64,000 nt of DNA from Caloramator mitchellensis (GTDB lineage: Bacteria; Bacillota; Clostridia; Clostridiales; Caloramatoraceae): assembly GCF_001440545.1 (NCBI RefSeq), contig NZ_LKHP01000004.1, positions 172,769 to 236,768 of the forward strand, given 5' to 3'. Shown in pieces: positions 42,799-54,442 of the stretch; the stretch's first letter is position 1; each line of letters opens with the position of its first letter. Made by a program: the position numbers and the translations under genes. Under the pieces are notes generated by a model. It was given only the letters and a program-made list of their open reading frames with translations, was not told the DNA's origin and did no database searches.

Positions 42799-43533
42799 TC
42801 AATAATAAACTTTTTCAAGATAAAGTCCTTGTGGTGGTGCAGTTGCACCTGCTCTTTTTCTATCCTTTGACTGTATTATATCCTTTATTTCATTGGGTTT
42901 AATTTTACCTCTGCCAACATCTATTAATGTCCCTACAATTATTCTTACCATATTGTAAAGAAACCCATTTGCTTCAATGTTGACAGTTATAAATTCATCT
43001 CTCTTAATCAATTCTAGTAACATAATGTTTCTTACACTTGTTTTAACCGAGCTTCCTGTGCTTCTAAAGGCACTAAAATCATGTTCTCCTAAAAAATATT
43101 TACAGGCTTCCTGCATATTGCCTAAATTTAAATCATATTTTACATGCGCTGCATAATTTCTATACAAAGCCAACGGAACTTCCCTGTTCACAATTAGATA
43201 GCTATATTTTTTACCTTTGCTGTCATATCTTGAATGAAATTCCTTTGAAACTTCTTCAGAATGAATTATCTTAATATCTTCTGGTAAAACTGAATTAAGA
43301 GCATTGCATATCTTTTCTGCAGGGACACGAGTGTTTGTAAAAAAGTTAGCTACTTGTCCCTTAGCATGAACCTTTGCATCGGTTCTGCTTGAACCTATTA
43401 GCTCAACCTTTTCCTTTAAAATTTTCTCAATTGATTTTTCTATCATTTCCTCAATGGATATACCATTTTTTTGTTTTTGCCATCCACAATAATTGGTTCC
43501 GTCATATTCAATAATAAGTTTTATGTTTCTCAT
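42799..43533 (-). CDS. truA: tRNA pseudouridine(38-40) synthase
   Basis: TruA isomerises uridines 38-40 in the anticodon stem. The 244-residue protein starts MRNIKLIIEYDGTNYCGWQ, carries the catalytic Asp in GSSRTDAKVHAKGQ near residue 52, and ends with GLYLEKVYY. The ATG at 43533 gives the normal family length and lies 2 bp after the ecfT stop; the upstream ATG at 43557 would overlap ecfT. It is the last gene of the ECF cluster, the usual Firmicute order (rplQ, ecfA1, ecfA2, ecfT, truA, rplM, rpsI). Confidence 0.96.
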   Translation of the reverse strand: MRNIKLIIEYDGTNYCGWQKQKNGISIEEMIEKSIEKILKEKVELIGSSRTDAKVHAKGQVANFFTNTRVPAEKICNALNSVLPEDIKIIHSEEVSKEFHSRYDSKGKKYSYLIVNREVPLALYRNYAAHVKYDLNLGNMQEACKYFLGEHDFSAFRSTGSSVKTSVRNIMLLELIKRDEFITVNIEANGFLYNMVRIIVGTLIDVGRGKIKPNEIKDIIQSKDRKRAGATAPPQGLYLEKVYY

Positions 43534-43535
43534 AC

Positions 43536-44333
43536 TTATCGCCTGCTTATAATACATATTATTGAAAAAACTAAAAACAGTGTTATAGCAATATAATCCC
43601 TATAGCTAACTCTAAGCTGCTTTAAACGTGTTCTTCCTTCTCCTCCTTTGTAGCATCTAGCTTCCATAGCTAATGCTAACTCATCAGCTCTCCTAAATGC
43701 ACTAATGAATAACGGCACTAAAACTGGGATTAACCCCTTTGCTTTTTTTACAATGCTGCCAGAGTCAAAATCTGCACCTCTTGCCATCTGTGCCTTCATT
43801 ATTTTGTCAGTTTCGTCTAATAATGTAGGTATAAATCTTAATGCAATAGTCATCATCATTGCAAGTTCGTGTGCAGGAAGTCCTATTCTTTTAAAAGGAT
43901 TTAATATTCTTTCAATGCCATCGGTAAGAGCTATTGGTGATGTTGTTAATGTTAGTAATGAAGTCCCTATAATCAAAAGAATTAACCTTAACGACATAAA
44001 AATTGCCAGATTAATTCCTTTGTCGGTAAAAGGTATAACATCAAACAACCTAAATAATACATTCCCAGGAGTCAAGGTCGCATTTAATACAGCGGTAAAA
44101 ATTATTAACCATATGATACCCTTTATGCCGTTAAATAAATATTTGAATGGAACATGTGCAATTGCAATCATAAATAATGTAAATACAATTACAATTCCAT
44201 ACCCCGCATAGTTATTAACCACAAAAACTGTTATGAGATAAAGAAAAGATAACATTATCTTAACTCTTGGGTCTAACTTATGGATAAACGAGTCCCCTGG
44301 AAGATATTGTCCAATAGTAATATCCTTTATCAT
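43536..44333 (-). CDS. ecfT: ECF transporter transmembrane protein EcfT
   Basis: EcfT is the membrane scaffold that couples the ATPase pair to vitamin-binding S components. The 265-residue protein has about 5-6 helices, [20 protein letters not shown] at its start, and the conserved cytoplasmic coupling helices [12 protein letters not shown] and [14 protein letters not shown] with the Ala-Arg-Gly/Cys signatures that grip EcfA. It overlaps ecfA2 by 4 bp. Its likely S partner in this window is the NiaX-like gene at 31431. Confidence 0.96.
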   Translation of the reverse strand: MIKDITIGQYLPGDSFIHKLDPRVKIMLSFLYLITVFVVNNYAGYGIVIVFTLFMIAIAHVPFKYLFNGIKGIIWLIIFTAVLNATLTPGNVLFRLFDVIPFTDKGINLAIFMSLRLILLIIGTSLLTLTTSPIALTDGIERILNPFKRIGLPAHELAMMMTIALRFIPTLLDETDKIMKAQMARGADFDSGSIVKKAKGLIPVLVPLFISAFRRADELALAMEARCYKGGEGRTRLKQLRVSYRDYIAITLFLVFSIICIISRR

Positions 44334-45190
44334 AATGTTCTTCTCCTTAAGACTCTAAGTATTTCGTGTTTTGCCTCTTCAATTGTCATGATATCCTCTT
44401 TTATATCAAATCCTTTGCTCCTTAAATTTCTAGCAAGGTAAGTTACTTGCGGAGCAGCAAGGCCTATTTTTTCCAAAACATCAATCTTGCTAAATACTTC
44501 TCTGGGGGCTCCCTCTAAAACTACTCTTCCTTTATCTAATACAATTAGCCTATCTGCCAATTGTGCCACCTCTTCCATGCTATGAGAAACCATTATAATA
44601 GTCATTTTGTATTCTTTATGCATATTCTTTATTTGATTTAGTATTTCATTTCGTCCCCTTGGGTCAAGTCCTGCTGTTGGCTCATCAAGAATTAAGACCC
44701 TAGGCTCCATTGCTAATACACCTGCAATTGCCACTCTTCTTTTTTGTCCACCACTCATTTCAAATGGAGACTTGTCTTTATATCTTTCATAATCTATTCC
44801 AACAAACTTCATTGCTCTTTTTACTCTATCTTCTACTTGTTCAGGATTAAGTCCTAAATTTGTCGGTCCAAAAGCAATGTCTTTATATATCGTTTCTTCA
44901 AATAATTGGTGTTCTGGATATTGAAATACAATGCCTACTTTGTGCCTAATTTTTTTTAATTCAACATTTTTGTCTGTCAGGCAGATTTCATCAATGTAAA
45001 CTTTACCTTCAGTCGGTTTTAACAGTCCATTTATTTGCTGTATTAAAGTAGATTTTCCTGAACCTGTATGACCAATCAAACCAATGAACTCTCCATCAGC
45101 TATGTTAATCGATATATTTTCTAACGCCTTTTTTTGAAAAGGCGTATTTGGCATATACACATACGATAAATTTTCTATTTTAACCGGCAT
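44330..45190 (-). CDS. ecfA2: ECF transporter ATPase EcfA2
   Basis: The 286-residue ATPase has Walker [11 protein letters not shown] near residue 42, Q-loop [11 protein letters not shown] (the family's QxPExQLF groove form), signature MSGGQKRR, Walker [13 protein letters not shown] and VSHSMEE. It pairs with EcfA1 in a heterodimer that powers vitamin uptake. Start overlaps ecfA1 by 16 bp; stop overlaps ecfT. Confidence 0.96.
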   Translation of the reverse strand: MPVKIENLSYVYMPNTPFQKKALENISINIADGEFIGLIGHTGSGKSTLIQQINGLLKPTEGKVYIDEICLTDKNVELKKIRHKVGIVFQYPEHQLFEETIYKDIAFGPTNLGLNPEQVEDRVKRAMKFVGIDYERYKDKSPFEMSGGQKRRVAIAGVLAMEPRVLILDEPTAGLDPRGRNEILNQIKNMHKEYKMTIIMVSHSMEEVAQLADRLIVLDKGRVVLEGAPREVFSKIDVLEKIGLAAPQVTYLARNLRSKGFDIKEDIMTIEEAKHEILRVLRRRTL

Positions 45191-46017
45191 AATGCATCCA
45201 CCATCTCTTCAATAGTCAAGATATTATCCTTTATATCTATTCCTTCATTTTTTAATTCAAATGCGAGTTGAGTCACTTGTGGCACGTCAAGGCCTAAGCT
45301 TTTTAATTCCTTTACCTTTTTGAAAACTTCTCTTGGGCTATCATCCATAACAATTTTCCCATCGGAAACTATAACTACTCTATCGGCATCAACAGCCTCT
45401 TCCATAAAATGAGTTATTAATATAATGGTTATTTTTTCCTCTTTATTCAATTTCTTTATAGTGTTAATAACTTCACGTCTACCTGATGGGTCGAGCATTG
45501 CAGTTGGTTCATCAAGAACAATACAGCTTGGTTTCATAGCCAGGACTCCCGCAATTGCGACTCTTTGTTTTTGACCTCCTGAAAGCAGATGAGGTCCATG
45601 TTTCGCATATTCTAGCATTTCAACTGTTTCTAGTACTTCATCTACTCTTTTGCGAATTTCCGCTGGCTCTACTCCTAAATTCTCTGGTCCAAATGCAACA
45701 TCTTCTTCAACTATAGTTGCAACAATTTGATTGTCAGGATTTTGAAAGACCATGCCAACGGATTTTCTTATATCCCAAATCAAAGATGCATCTTTTGTAT
45801 TCATATTTTTTACGATTACATCTCCACTTGAAGGAACTAATATTGCATTGAAGTGCTTTGCAAGAGTTGATTTTCCTGAACCATTATGACCAATAATAAC
45901 AACAAACTCACCAGGTTTAATGGTCAAATTGATTCCATTCAATGCAGTGGTTTTATCTTCATCGTCAAATTCCTTTTTATAATTAAAATTTACGTCTATA
46001 GCTTTTATCATTTCCAT
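45175..46017 (-). CDS. ecfA1: ECF transporter ATPase EcfA1
   Basis: The 280-residue ATPase has Walker [14 protein letters not shown] near residue 42, Q-loop [21 protein letters not shown], signature LSGGQKQR, Walker [12 protein letters not shown] and ITHFMEE. It forms the ATPase heterodimer with EcfA2. AAGGTG precedes the ATG at 8 nt. It begins the ECF unit 77 bp after rplQ, beyond a terminator, so its expression may need its own promoter or read-through. Confidence 0.96.
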   Translation of the reverse strand: MEMIKAIDVNFNYKKEFDDEDKTTALNGINLTIKPGEFVVIIGHNGSGKSTLAKHFNAILVPSSGDVIVKNMNTKDASLIWDIRKSVGMVFQNPDNQIVATIVEEDVAFGPENLGVEPAEIRKRVDEVLETVEMLEYAKHGPHLLSGGQKQRVAIAGVLAMKPSCIVLDEPTAMLDPSGRREVINTIKKLNKEEKITIILITHFMEEAVDADRVVIVSDGKIVMDDSPREVFKKVKELKSLGLDVPQVTQLAFELKNEGIDIKDNILTIEEMVDALCRLK

Positions 46018-46052
46018 AAGGCAAACACCTTCTATAAAATTTAATTAACAAA

Positions 46053-46089
46053 AAGGGATTAAGTATAGATATACTTAACTTAATCCCTT
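46053..46089 (-). terminator. Terminator after rplQ
   Basis: AAGGGATTAAG (46053-46063) pairs with CTTAATCCCTT (46079-46089), and T's follow on the minus strand. It sits between rplQ and ecfA1. Confidence 0.8.
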
Positions 46090-46094
46090 ACTGC

Positions 46095-46451
46095 TTACAC
46101 TAATTCTAATATAACCATTTCTGCGGCGTCCCCTCTTCTTGGTCCAAGTTTCATTATTCTTGTATAGCCGCCGTTTCTATTTTCATATTTTTTTGCTATA
46201 TCGCTAAATAACTTTGCTACAACTTCTTCTTCTGTTATATAAGAAAGAACTTGTCTTCTTGCATGTAAATCTCCTCTTTTAGCAAGAGTTATCATCTTTT
46301 CAGCAATGCTTCTAACTTCCTTAGCTCTAGCTTCAGTAGTTAGTATTCTTCCATCCTCTGATTTGAAAAAGCTTGTTACAAGATTTCTCAACATAGCTAT
46401 TCTTTGATCTGTAGGACGGCCAAGCTTACGGTAGCCCATATTCTTTGCCAC
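46095..46451 (-). CDS. rplQ: 50S ribosomal protein L17
   Basis: 118 residues starting with [20 protein letters not shown], followed by [20 protein letters not shown] and ending [14 protein letters not shown]. These are standard L17 landmarks. It lies 12 bp after rpoA, the usual end of the alpha operon, and is followed by a terminator. Confidence 0.97.
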   Translation of the reverse strand: MAKNMGYRKLGRPTDQRIAMLRNLVTSFFKSEDGRILTTEARAKEVRSIAEKMITLAKRGDLHARRQVLSYITEEEVVAKLFSDIAKKYENRNGGYTRIMKLGPRRGDAAEMVILELV

Positions 46452-46463
46452 TTTGCATCCCTC

Positions 46464-47411
46464 CTATTCTTCTGACTTCTTTAAGCTAAATCCTAGTGAC
46501 TCCAATTTTTGTATAACTTCCTCGAGAGATTTCTTACCTAAATTTCTAACCCTCATTAAATCTTCTTCAGATTTTTCAACCAAATCTCCAACAGTATTGA
46601 TGCCTGCACGTTTTAGACAATTGAATGCTCTTTGTGATAAATCTAGCTCCTCAATAGTCATATCAAGAGCCTTATCCTTCTTTTCGTCTTCCTTATCTAC
46701 GAGAACCTCAACTCTGTCCACGTGATCTGTTAAAGATAAGAATATTCTAAAATGTTCTATTAACAACTTTGCTGATAAACTAATTGCATCATCTGGCGAA
46801 ACTGTTCCATTAGTCCAAATTTCAAGAGTTAATTTATCATAATCAGTTCTTTGTCCTACACGAGTGTTTTCAACTACATAATTAACTCTTTTAATAGGGG
46901 TGTATATTGAATCTATAGGGATAACACCAATAGTATGGCTCAATTCCTTATTTCTTTCTGAAGAAACATATCCTCTGCCCTGATCTATTGTCATTTCAAT
47001 ATACAATCTCCCACCTGCACTTACTGTGGCAATATGATGGTCTTTGTTAACAATTTCAACTGACCCATCGCATCTGATATCGCCGCCAGTTACTACTGCA
47101 GGTCCAGTAACGTCAATTACTGCTGTCTTTGGGAAGTCGCCTTCAGCCTTTATCGCAAGGCCTTTAATATTTAATATAATTTCAACGACATCCTCTTTAA
47201 CATTTGGAACAGTTGAGAATTCATGTAAAACTCCGTCTATCTTAACTGTTGTCACAGCTGCACCTGGCAACGATGAAAGAAGAACCCTTCTCATCGCATT
47301 GCCAAGTGTTGTTCCATAACCTCTTTCAAGAGGTTCTATAACAAATTTAGCATAATTATTTGCATCATCACGTTCAACACATTCAACCTTTGGTTTTTCA
47401 ATATCAAACAT
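46464..47411 (-). CDS. rpoA: DNA-directed RNA polymerase subunit alpha
   Basis: 315 residues. The N-terminal assembly domain shows [20 protein letters not shown] and [22 protein letters not shown]. The C-terminal DNA- and activator-binding domain has [19 protein letters not shown], then [13 protein letters not shown]. The ATG at 47411 follows GGGAGGG at 8 nt; a TTG two codons upstream is less likely. It lies 57 bp after rpsD. Confidence 0.98.
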   Translation of the reverse strand: MFDIEKPKVECVERDDANNYAKFVIEPLERGYGTTLGNAMRRVLLSSLPGAAVTTVKIDGVLHEFSTVPNVKEDVVEIILNIKGLAIKAEGDFPKTAVIDVTGPAVVTGGDIRCDGSVEIVNKDHHIATVSAGGRLYIEMTIDQGRGYVSSERNKELSHTIGVIPIDSIYTPIKRVNYVVENTRVGQRTDYDKLTLEIWTNGTVSPDDAISLSAKLLIEHFRIFLSLTDHVDRVEVLVDKEDEKKDKALDMTIEELDLSQRAFNCLKRAGINTVGDLVEKSEEDLMRVRNLGKKSLEEVIQKLESLGFSLKKSEE

Positions 47412-47468
47412 TAACAAACCCTCCCTTTTTTATCTTTTCATACCGAGGGCAACTGATTCTAATTATTA

Positions 47469-48089
47469 TTACTTGCTGTAAAGTTCGACGATTAGTGTTT
47501 CGTTAACTGGGATATCAATATCTTCTCTTTGTGGAAGAGCAACAACTTGACCTTCCATCTTTTCTTTATCAACTGTTAACCACTTTGGAGTAGTAGTTGC
47601 TAGTTCCTGTAAAGCTTTAAACTTTTCAGAATTCTTGCTTGATTCTTTAACAGCAATAACATCATTTAATCTAACAATGTATGATGGTATGTTTACCTTT
47701 TTGCCGTTTACTGTGAAGTGTCCGTGTCTAACTAATTGTCTTGCTTCAGCTCTTGAACCAGCAAAACCTAACCTGAAAATAATGTTGTCAAGTCTTAATT
47801 CAAGAAGTCTTAATAGGTTTTCACCGGCAATACCCTTTTGTCTTTCTGCTTCTTCATAGTATTTTCTAAATTGTGATTCTAATACTCCATAAATTCTCTT
47901 TGCCTTTTGTTTTTCTCTTAATTGTAAACCATAGTTAGTTAGCTTCTTCTTGTTATGTCCATGTTGTCCAGGAGCATATGCTCTTCTAACTATAGCACAT
48001 TTATCTGAATAGCATCTATCTCCCTTAAGATATAGCTTAACTCCTTCTCTTCTGCAAAGTTTGCAGGATGGTCCTGTATATCTAGCCAT
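47469..48089 (-). CDS. rpsD: 30S ribosomal protein S4
   Basis: 206 residues starting [20 protein letters not shown], so the N-terminal zinc-type region keeps CxxC and a further Cys (DRCYSDKC). The S4 RNA-binding domain follows ([20 protein letters not shown], then [17 protein letters not shown]). In clostridia rpsD is in the alpha operon, as here. Spacing to rpsK is 18 bp. Confidence 0.97.
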   Translation of the reverse strand: MARYTGPSCKLCRREGVKLYLKGDRCYSDKCAIVRRAYAPGQHGHNKKKLTNYGLQLREKQKAKRIYGVLESQFRKYYEEAERQKGIAGENLLRLLELRLDNIIFRLGFAGSRAEARQLVRHGHFTVNGKKVNIPSYIVRLNDVIAVKESSKNSEKFKALQELATTTPKWLTVDKEKMEGQVVALPQREDIDIPVNETLIVELYSK

Positions 48090-48107
48090 TTGTTACACCT
48101 CCTATAA

Positions 48108-48506
48108 TCAGACTCTTCTTCTCTTTGGTGGTCTGCAGCCATTGTGTGGTATTGGAGTTACGTCCTTTATTAGACTAACTTCAAGTCCTGCAGCTTGTAA
48201 TGCTCTGATTGCAGCTTCCCTACCTGAACCTGGACCTTTAACGTAAACTTCAACTGATTTCATACCGTGGTCTGTTGCAACTTTAGCTGCAGTTTCTGCT
48301 GCCATCTGTGCTGCAAAAGGAGTGCTCTTTCTTGAGCCTCTGAATCCAAGTGCACCAGCACTTGACCAAGCTATAGCGTTTCCATTCACGTCTGTGATAG
48401 TCACAATTGTATTGTTAAATGTTGATTTAATGTGAGCTGCGCCACGATCAACATGCTTACGTTCTCTTCTTTTTCTAACTTTCTTACCTTTAGCTTGTGC
48501 CGCCAT
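48108..48506 (-). CDS. rpsK: 30S ribosomal protein S11
   Basis: 132 residues with [40 protein letters not shown] and the terminal [13 protein letters not shown], all S11 signatures. It sits 17 bp after rpsM in the alpha operon. Confidence 0.97.
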   Translation of the reverse strand: MAAQAKGKKVRKRRERKHVDRGAAHIKSTFNNTIVTITDVNGNAIAWSSAGALGFRGSRKSTPFAAQMAAETAAKVATDHGMKSVEVYVKGPGSGREAAIRALQAAGLEVSLIKDVTPIPHNGCRPPKRRRV

Positions 48507-48523
48507 TCATCGTCCCTCCTTTA

Positions 48524-48901
48524 TTATTTTCCTGCCTTCTTCTTTCCTGCGATTGTTCTTCTTGGGCCCTTTCTTGTTCTTGCATTTGTCTTTGTTCTTT
48601 GGCCTCTAACTGGCAATCCTCTTCTATGTCTTAATCCTCTGTAGCATCCTATTTCCATTAATCTCTTAATGTTTAGTGCTATTTCTCTTCTTAAGTCACC
48701 TTCAACAGTAAAGTTCTTGTCAATGTATTCTCTTAACTTAGCAACTTCTTCTTCGCTTAAATCTTTAACTCTAGTGTCTGGGTTAACACCAGTAGCTTGC
48801 AATATCTTATTAGCACTTGGTCTACCTATACCATAGATATAAGTTAGAGCTATTTCTACTCTTTTTTCTCTTGGCAAGTCAACACCTGCAATTCTAGCCA
48901 T
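48524..48901 (-). CDS. rpsM: 30S ribosomal protein S13
   Basis: 125 residues starting [20 protein letters not shown], with the helix-two-turn-helix [20 protein letters not shown] and the basic tail [20 protein letters not shown]. It contacts P-site tRNA and L5. A 77-bp gap precedes it after rpmJ, where a leader for the alpha operon could lie, though I see no clear structure. Confidence 0.97.
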   Translation of the reverse strand: MARIAGVDLPREKRVEIALTYIYGIGRPSANKILQATGVNPDTRVKDLSEEEVAKLREYIDKNFTVEGDLRREIALNIKRLMEIGCYRGLRHRRGLPVRGQRTKTNARTRKGPRRTIAGKKKAGK

Positions 48902-48978
48902 TGTGTTTTTACACCTCCTGTGATTTTATTAAACTATATATTATCACCGATTTTGCCTTCGGTGCAGCCGCGTTCAAA

Positions 48979-49104
<126 letters not shown>

Positions 49105-49323
49105 TTACTTTCCTCTCCAAATTATTCTTCCACGATTTAAATCATATGGTGAAACTTCAACAGTAACCTTGTCGCCTGGAAGTATCTTTATAAAGTTCAT
49201 TCTAAGCTTACCAGATATATGTGCTAATATTACATGCCCATTTTCTAATTCTACCTTAAACATCGCGTTTGGTAAAGCTTCAATTACAGTTCCCTGTAAC
49301 TCAATAACGTCGTCCTTTGACAT
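49105..49323 (-). CDS. infA: Translation initiation factor IF-1
   Basis: 72 residues forming a single S1-type OB fold: [36 protein letters not shown] and the end of the fold [11 protein letters not shown]. This is the normal length for IF-1. GGAGG-like AGGAGGTG lies upstream. It is 17 bp after the KOW-domain gene. Confidence 0.97.
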   Translation of the reverse strand: MSKDDVIELQGTVIEALPNAMFKVELENGHVILAHISGKLRMNFIKILPGDKVTVEVSPYDLNRGRIIWRGK

Positions 49324-49340
49324 AAGGTGGACACACCTCC

Positions 49341-49610
49341 TTATAATAGACCCATTGACTGCAGCGATTTCCTAATATCTGCGTCAGTAATCCTTTTATT
49401 TTCCAACAGAGCATTTCTTATATCATCAGCAAACTTGTCGTGAAAAACTAGATGTTTAATCTTTTTCTTCTTGGGTTTGCTAAATTTTCTTAGGTCTCCG
49501 TCAGCAATTAATACATAGTTTTCATCCAAAAGTCCAACTATGATAAAATATCTGTTTTTATCCCTACCTGCCCTGGAGTGAACCAATTGTCCTAGGGCAA
49601 TTCCTTCCAT
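49341..49610 (-). CDS. KOW-domain RNA-binding protein (L14e/L6e/L27e-like)
   Basis: 89 residues beginning [20 protein letters not shown], a KOW-type RNA-binding start, followed by [20 protein letters not shown] and a helical C-terminus. Such genes sit between map and infA in many clostridia and are annotated as RNA-binding or L14e-like proteins of unknown exact role. The ATG at 49610 follows AGAGGTGG; a GTG three codons earlier is less likely. Confidence 0.85.
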   Translation of the reverse strand: MEGIALGQLVHSRAGRDKNRYFIIVGLLDENYVLIADGDLRKFSKPKKKKIKHLVFHDKFADDIRNALLENKRITDADIRKSLQSMGLL

Positions 49611-49624
49611 AAAATCCACCTCTA

Positions 49625-50371
49625 TTAAATTATTGTCAAAATTTCAGGTCCATTTTCAAGTATAGCAACAGTATTTTCATAATGAGCAGACAATCTGTTA
49701 TCAAGAGTCACAACCGTCCAGCCATCATTAAGTTCAGTAACGGCATATGTTCCTAGGTTAATCATAGGCTCAATAGCTATCACCATTCCTTTTGACAGCT
49801 TAGGACCCCTGCCAGCCTTACCGAAATTTGGAACGGATGGTTCCTCATGAATTTGTTTGCCTATGCCGTGTCCTACATAATCCCTAACCACAGAGAATCC
49901 GTAGGATTCTGCATACCTTTGGATGGCATTGGATATATCTCCAATTCTGTTTCCAACTGTTGCAAACTTGAGTCCTTCAAAAAAGCTTTGTTTTGTAACT
50001 TCTATGAGCTTTTTTGCTTCTTCTGAAATTTTTCCTACTGCAAAAGTTCTAGCAGCATCACCGTGAAAACCTTGATATAAAACTCCGCAATCAATGCTTA
50101 TTATGTCTCCTTCTTCTAAAACCCTGTCGCTTGGTATACCATGAACTACTTGCTCATTTACCGAGGTGCAAAGGGTTCCAGGGAACCCGTAATAACCTTT
50201 AAATGATGGACGGGCCCCGTATTTTATTATAAAATCTTCAGCAATACTATCTAGCTCTTTTGTTGTAACTCCAGGCCTTACATGATGTTCTAGAAGTTCT
50301 AATAATTCTGCCACTATCCTTCCAGATTTTCTCATGATTTGTATTTCATTATCTGATTTTAAATAAATCAT
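49625..50371 (-). CDS. map: Methionine aminopeptidase, type I
   Basis: Removes the N-terminal methionine of new proteins. The 248-residue pita-bread metalloprotease shows the metal ligands Asp in [19 protein letters not shown] (two), His in [14 protein letters not shown], Glu in AIEPMINLG and a second Glu near the end (HYENTVAI). It overlaps adk by 4 bp. Confidence 0.97.
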   Translation of the reverse strand: MIYLKSDNEIQIMRKSGRIVAELLELLEHHVRPGVTTKELDSIAEDFIIKYGARPSFKGYYGFPGTLCTSVNEQVVHGIPSDRVLEEGDIISIDCGVLYQGFHGDAARTFAVGKISEEAKKLIEVTKQSFFEGLKFATVGNRIGDISNAIQRYAESYGFSVVRDYVGHGIGKQIHEEPSVPNFGKAGRGPKLSKGMVIAIEPMINLGTYAVTELNDGWTVVTLDNRLSAHYENTVAILENGPEILTII

Positions 50372-51021
50372 TTGGGGTCTCTCCCTAACGTTTTACATAT
50401 ATCTTCAAATACCTTTGCTATATCTTGATAACCGTCGATATTCTTTAGTAATCCTTTGTTTGAATAATAATCTATTATAGGTTGAGTCTGCCTTTTGTAG
50501 ACCTCTAATCGTTCATTTACAGTTTCAAGTGAATCATCACTTCTCTGTATTAAATCAGAACTACAGAAGTCACATTTGCCTTCCAGCTTTGGTGGATTTG
50601 TTTCAATATTGAAACTTGCTCCACAGTGTACGCAGACTCTTCGACCTGATAACCTTCTTTTCAAGACATCTTCAGGAACTACAATATTTATCGCCGCATC
50701 AAGACTTAATTCCCTTTTGCTTAAGAATTCCTGCAGGGCATCAGCTTGAGGAACAGTCCTTGGAAAACCATCCAATAAGAATCCATTTTCACAGTCTTTA
50801 TAGGTTAATCGTTCAAGACAAATATCAATTGTAATATCATCAGGAACTAACTGCCCATTGTCAATAAAAGCTTTTGCCCTAACTCCAATCTCCGTTCTTT
50901 CAGATATATTTTTTCTAAATATATCCCCCGTTGAAATATGCGGTATATTAAACTCATTTATTATTTTTTTTGCTTGAGTCCCCTTACCAGCACCAGGTGG
51001 TCCAAGCAAAATTATCCTCAT
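50368..51021 (-). CDS. adk: Adenylate kinase
   Basis: 217 residues interconverting ATP and AMP with two ADP. Walker [15 protein letters not shown] at residues 7-20, [16 protein letters not shown], and a long-form LID domain with four zinc-type cysteines (CVHCGASFN and CDFC), as in Gram-positive enzymes. Located between secY and map as usual. Confidence 0.98.
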   Translation of the reverse strand: MRIILLGPPGAGKGTQAKKIINEFNIPHISTGDIFRKNISERTEIGVRAKAFIDNGQLVPDDITIDICLERLTYKDCENGFLLDGFPRTVPQADALQEFLSKRELSLDAAINIVVPEDVLKRRLSGRRVCVHCGASFNIETNPPKLEGKCDFCSSDLIQRSDDSLETVNERLEVYKRQTQPIIDYYSNKGLLKNIDGYQDIAKVFEDICKTLGRDPK

Positions 51022-51039
51022 CTAAATTCCTCCAAAAAA

Positions 51040-52314
51040 TTATTTTAAAAATCCCTCATAATGCCTCATTGATAGCTGTGCCTTTAATTGTTTATTTATT
51101 TCAAGAGCAACTCCAACTACGATTAGAAGAGCAGTTCCCCCGAACTGTAAGTTTCCAAACGCAGGGAATCTTGAAAGTACAACAGGCAATACAGCTACGA
51201 CTGAAGCAAATAGACCTCCAATTAGCGTCATTCTGTTTATTATTCTTGTTAAATATTCTTCAGTTGGCTTTCCAGGTCTTAAACCAGGAATAAACCCTCC
51301 ACTTTTTTGTAAGTTCTGAGCAACTTCGTCTGGTTTAAAGGTTACTGACGTATAGAACCAAGTAAAGAATATTATCAAGAAGATATAAACTATTGGATAT
51401 ACCCACCCTCTTGAACTTAAAGCTCCTGAGTTAAACAATACATAGATGGGATGAGTTGGTTGTAATGCTAATTGAGTAATAATTTGTGGGAATTGAACAA
51501 CTGATATAGCAAATATTATCGCAATAACACCTGCTGAATTTACGTTTATTGGAATATGTGTGCTTTGTCCTCCGTAAGTTCTCATACCAACTTTTCTTTG
51601 GGCATATTGAACAGGTATTCTTCTTTCTCCTAAGTCCATTGCCACAACACCTGCAATAACAAGCAGTGCAAAGACTAGGAAAAGTATTATCTCAATATAA
51701 TTTGCAGTTCCACCCTTTACTGCTATCCACAACGCATAGCCCATTGATGGAATTCTTGCAAGTATACCTGCAAAAATTATCATTGAAGAACCATTCCCTA
51801 TACCATATTCAGTTATTTTTTCACCTAGCCACATTATAAATGTAGTGCCTGCAGTAAGCGTAATCATGATAAGGAGTATCTGTCCCCATGAGCTATCCAA
51901 TAATGCTCCATTATTTCTTAAATAAAGTGCAATACTAAAGGATTGAATTAACGCAAAGATTACTGTTCCATATCTTGTATATTCAGCAATCTTCTTTCTT
52001 CCTTCTTCACCTTGTTTTGAAAGTTCTTCAAGCTGTGGAATAGCAATTACTAGCAAGCTAAATATAATTGATGAGTTTATATATGGAACTATACCCAAAG
52101 CAAATATACTGAATTCTTTAAAAGCACCACCTGATATTATGTCCAGGAATCCAAATAATAAACCTTGATCCACCATGCTTTTTAACTGATTAATGTCGAT
52201 TCCAGGCACGGGAATGAAAACTCCCGCCCTGTATACCATTAAGAGCAATATCAAAGCAAGTAGTCTTTTTCTTAAGTCCGGAATATTTAAAGCATTACGT
52301 AAGGTTTTTACCAT
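51040..52314 (-). CDS. secY: Preprotein translocase subunit SecY
   Basis: 424 residues with ten membrane helices forming the Sec channel. Recognised by VPGIDINQLKSMVDQGLLFGF, the FALGIVPYINSSIIFSLL plug/helix-2 region, and RIINRMTLIGGLF before the last helices. It lies 1 bp after rplO and before adk, the standard spc-operon position. Confidence 0.98.
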   Translation of the reverse strand: MVKTLRNALNIPDLRKRLLALILLLMVYRAGVFIPVPGIDINQLKSMVDQGLLFGFLDIISGGAFKEFSIFALGIVPYINSSIIFSLLVIAIPQLEELSKQGEEGRKKIAEYTRYGTVIFALIQSFSIALYLRNNGALLDSSWGQILLIMITLTAGTTFIMWLGEKITEYGIGNGSSMIIFAGILARIPSMGYALWIAVKGGTANYIEIILFLVFALLVIAGVVAMDLGERRIPVQYAQRKVGMRTYGGQSTHIPINVNSAGVIAIIFAISVVQFPQIITQLALQPTHPIYVLFNSGALSSRGWVYPIVYIFLIIFFTWFYTSVTFKPDEVAQNLQKSGGFIPGLRPGKPTEEYLTRIINRMTLIGGLFASVVAVLPVVLSRFPAFGNLQFGGTALLIVVGVALEINKQLKAQLSMRHYEGFLK

Positions 52315-52315
52315 A

Positions 52316-52756
52316 TTAGATCACCTCTATCTTGCCTCCGGCAGCTTCAATCTTTTGAGTAGCTGATGCACTAAACTTGTGTGCTTTAACTGTTAGAGCC
52401 TTCTTTAATTCTCCGTTTCCTAAAACCTTAACTCCATCATACACTTTATTTATTATTCTTGTTTCAAGCAATAATTCTGGAGTTACAACTGTTCCGTCTT
52501 CGAATCTATTTAAAGCTTCTATATTAACTTCTGCATATTCTTTTGCAAATATATTTGTGAAGCCTCTTTTTGGAAGTCTTCTATGCAATGGCATTTGACC
52601 ACCTTCGAAACCTGGTCTTACTCCACCGCCTGTTCTTGACTTTTGACCTTTTTGTCCTTTTCCAGCAGTCTTTCCTTGACCTGTAGCTGTTCCTCTACCT
52701 ACTCTCTTAGGCTCCTTCTTAGCTCCGGGAGCTGGTCTTAATTCATGTAGCTTCAT
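52316..52756 (-). CDS. rplO: 50S ribosomal protein L15
   Basis: 146 residues. It starts [20 protein letters not shown] and has [20 protein letters not shown] and [16 protein letters not shown]. The ATG at 52756 follows GGGAGGTG; the frame extends to 52789 without another good start. 19 bp after rpmD. Confidence 0.97.
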   Translation of the reverse strand: MKLHELRPAPGAKKEPKRVGRGTATGQGKTAGKGQKGQKSRTGGGVRPGFEGGQMPLHRRLPKRGFTNIFAKEYAEVNIEALNRFEDGTVVTPELLLETRIINKVYDGVKVLGNGELKKALTVKAHKFSASATQKIEAAGGKIEVI

Positions 52757-52775
52757 TTTCGGCACCTCCCTCGTA

Positions 52776-52955
52776 TTAAACTTCTTCAACCTTTAGCATA
52801 TATTTAACTTTATTCACCATACCTCTTATTTGAGGAGTATCTTCATGTTCAACATACTTGCCAATCTTTGTTAAGCCGAGGGCTCTTACTGTAGCTTTAT
52901 GGTCAGGCTTTCTGCCGATTGTGCTTCTCACAAGAGTTATTTTGAGCTTACCCAC
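52776..52955 (-). CDS. rpmD: 50S ribosomal protein L30
   Basis: A 59-residue gene too short for ordinary ORF calling. With a GTG start at 52955 behind AGGAGGGG, it reads [20 protein letters not shown], then [20 protein letters not shown] and GMVNKV, the L30 signatures. It fits the expected slot between rpsE and rplO. Confidence 0.96.
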   Translation of the reverse strand: MGKLKITLVRSTIGRKPDHKATVRALGLTKIGKYVEHEDTPQIRGMVNKVKYMLKVEEV

Positions 52956-52967
52956 GGTCTTCCCCTC

Positions 52968-53468
52968 CTAACCTAAAATCTCTTCTACGCTCTTGCCTCT
53001 TAATCTTGCAATTTCTTCAGCTGTCTTTAGCTTGCTTAATGCATCCATTGTAGCATTAACCATATTTCTTGCGTTGTTTGAACCAAGTGATTTTGCTCTA
53101 ACATCCTTAATACCTGCTAATTCAAGGACTGCACGAACAGGGCCACCTGCAATTATACCTGTTCCTTCTGGAGCTGGCATTAAGAATACCTTACCTGCAC
53201 CATATTCTCCAACTATTTCATGTGGTATTGTTGTTTCATATCTTGAAACCTTTATTAATTGTTTCTTTGCATCTTCTATAGCCTTTCTTATTGCCTCAGG
53301 AACTTCAGTAGCCTTACCTATACCTACTCCAACGTATCCGTCTTCGTTTCCTACAACAACAAGAGCACTGAATCTAAAGTTTCTACCACCCTTAACAACC
53401 TTAGCAACTCTATTTATGAAAACAACCTTTTCCTTTATATGTCCAACTTTGCTTGGATCAATTCTCAT
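52968..53468 (-). CDS. rpsE: 30S ribosomal protein S5
   Basis: 166 residues. The N-terminal double-stranded RNA-binding part shows [20 protein letters not shown] and [20 protein letters not shown]; the C-terminal domain shows [19 protein letters not shown] and [14 protein letters not shown]. 12 bp before rpmD. Confidence 0.98.
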   Translation of the reverse strand: MRIDPSKVGHIKEKVVFINRVAKVVKGGRNFRFSALVVVGNEDGYVGVGIGKATEVPEAIRKAIEDAKKQLIKVSRYETTIPHEIVGEYGAGKVFLMPAPEGTGIIAGGPVRAVLELAGIKDVRAKSLGSNNARNMVNATMDALSKLKTAEEIARLRGKSVEEILG

Positions 53469-53487
53469 CTATTTCCCTCCTTCTCCT

Positions 53488-53856
53488 TTAGAAGTCAAGG
53501 CCTGCTTCTCTTGCGCCTTCAGCAAGTTCTTGTATTCTTCCATGATATATATATCCGCCTCTGTCGAAAACAACCTGATTAATTCCCTTTTCTAAAGCTC
53601 TCTTTGCTATAAGCTTTCCAACTTCCCTTGCTGCTTCTTTGTTGCTGCCTGCTGATATCTTATCCTTTAATTCCTTATCAAGCGTTGAAGCAGCAACTAA
53701 AGTTACTCCAAGGTCATCATTTATAATTTGCGCATACATATGCTTTTCGCTTCTATAAACATTTAATCTTGGACGCTCAGCTGTTCCATATACCTTTTTA
53801 CGAACTCTTAGATGTCTTCTTTCTTTTTGTTCGTTTCTGGATGGCTTACTAAACAT
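53488..53856 (-). CDS. rplR: 50S ribosomal protein L18
   Basis: 122 residues binding 5S r[23 protein letters not shown], then [20 protein letters not shown] and [20 protein letters not shown]. The ATG at 53856 (second codon of the open frame, which begins with TTG) has AAGGAGTG upstream. Confidence 0.97.
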   Translation of the reverse strand: MFSKPSRNEQKERRHLRVRKKVYGTAERPRLNVYRSEKHMYAQIINDDLGVTLVAASTLDKELKDKISAGSNKEAAREVGKLIAKRALEKGINQVVFDRGGYIYHGRIQELAEGAREAGLDF

Positions 53857-53875
53857 CAAAGCTCACTCCTTTCTA

Positions 53876-54418
53876 TTACTTCTTACCAGTCTTACCTTCC
53901 TTACGTCTGATAACTTCATCAGAGTATTTAATTCCTTTTCCTTTGTATGGTTCTGGTTCTCTAACGCTTCTTACTTTAGCTGCCATTTGTCCAACAACAG
54001 CATTATCAATTCCTTTAACTATAACCTGAGTTGCAGCAGGAACATCAAATTCAATTCCTTCTGCTGGCTCTATTTCAACTGGATGTGAATATCCAACGCT
54101 TAAAACAAGCTTCTTGCCTTGCTTAGCTGCTCTATATCCTACACCAACTAATTCAAGTGTTTTTTGGAATCCTTGAGTAACACCAATTATCATGTTATTT
54201 ATAAGCGCTCTTGTTAATCCATGTAATGATCTAACTTCTTTTTCATCGTTTGGTCTTGTAACGACTACCTTACCATCCTCAATAGCTATGTTTATTTTCT
54301 TGCTCATTTGCTTTGTCAAAGTTCCCTTTGGTCCCTTTACAGTTACTAAATTGTTTTCATCAACTGTAACTGTAACGCCTTGAGGTATAACTACAGGAAG
54401 TCTACCTATTCTTGACAT
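53876..54418 (-). CDS. rplF: 50S ribosomal protein L6
   Basis: 180 residues with two similar alpha/beta domains: [20 protein letters not shown], the central [20 protein letters not shown] and the C-terminal [20 protein letters not shown] near 23S helix 97. GGAGG-type site upstream. 24 bp after rpsH. Confidence 0.98.
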   Translation of the reverse strand: MSRIGRLPVVIPQGVTVTVDENNLVTVKGPKGTLTKQMSKKINIAIEDGKVVVTRPNDEKEVRSLHGLTRALINNMIIGVTQGFQKTLELVGVGYRAAKQGKKLVLSVGYSHPVEIEPAEGIEFDVPAATQVIVKGIDNAVVGQMAAKVRSVREPEPYKGKGIKYSDEVIRRKEGKTGKK

Positions 54419-54442
54419 GACTGCACCTCCTATTCACTAATA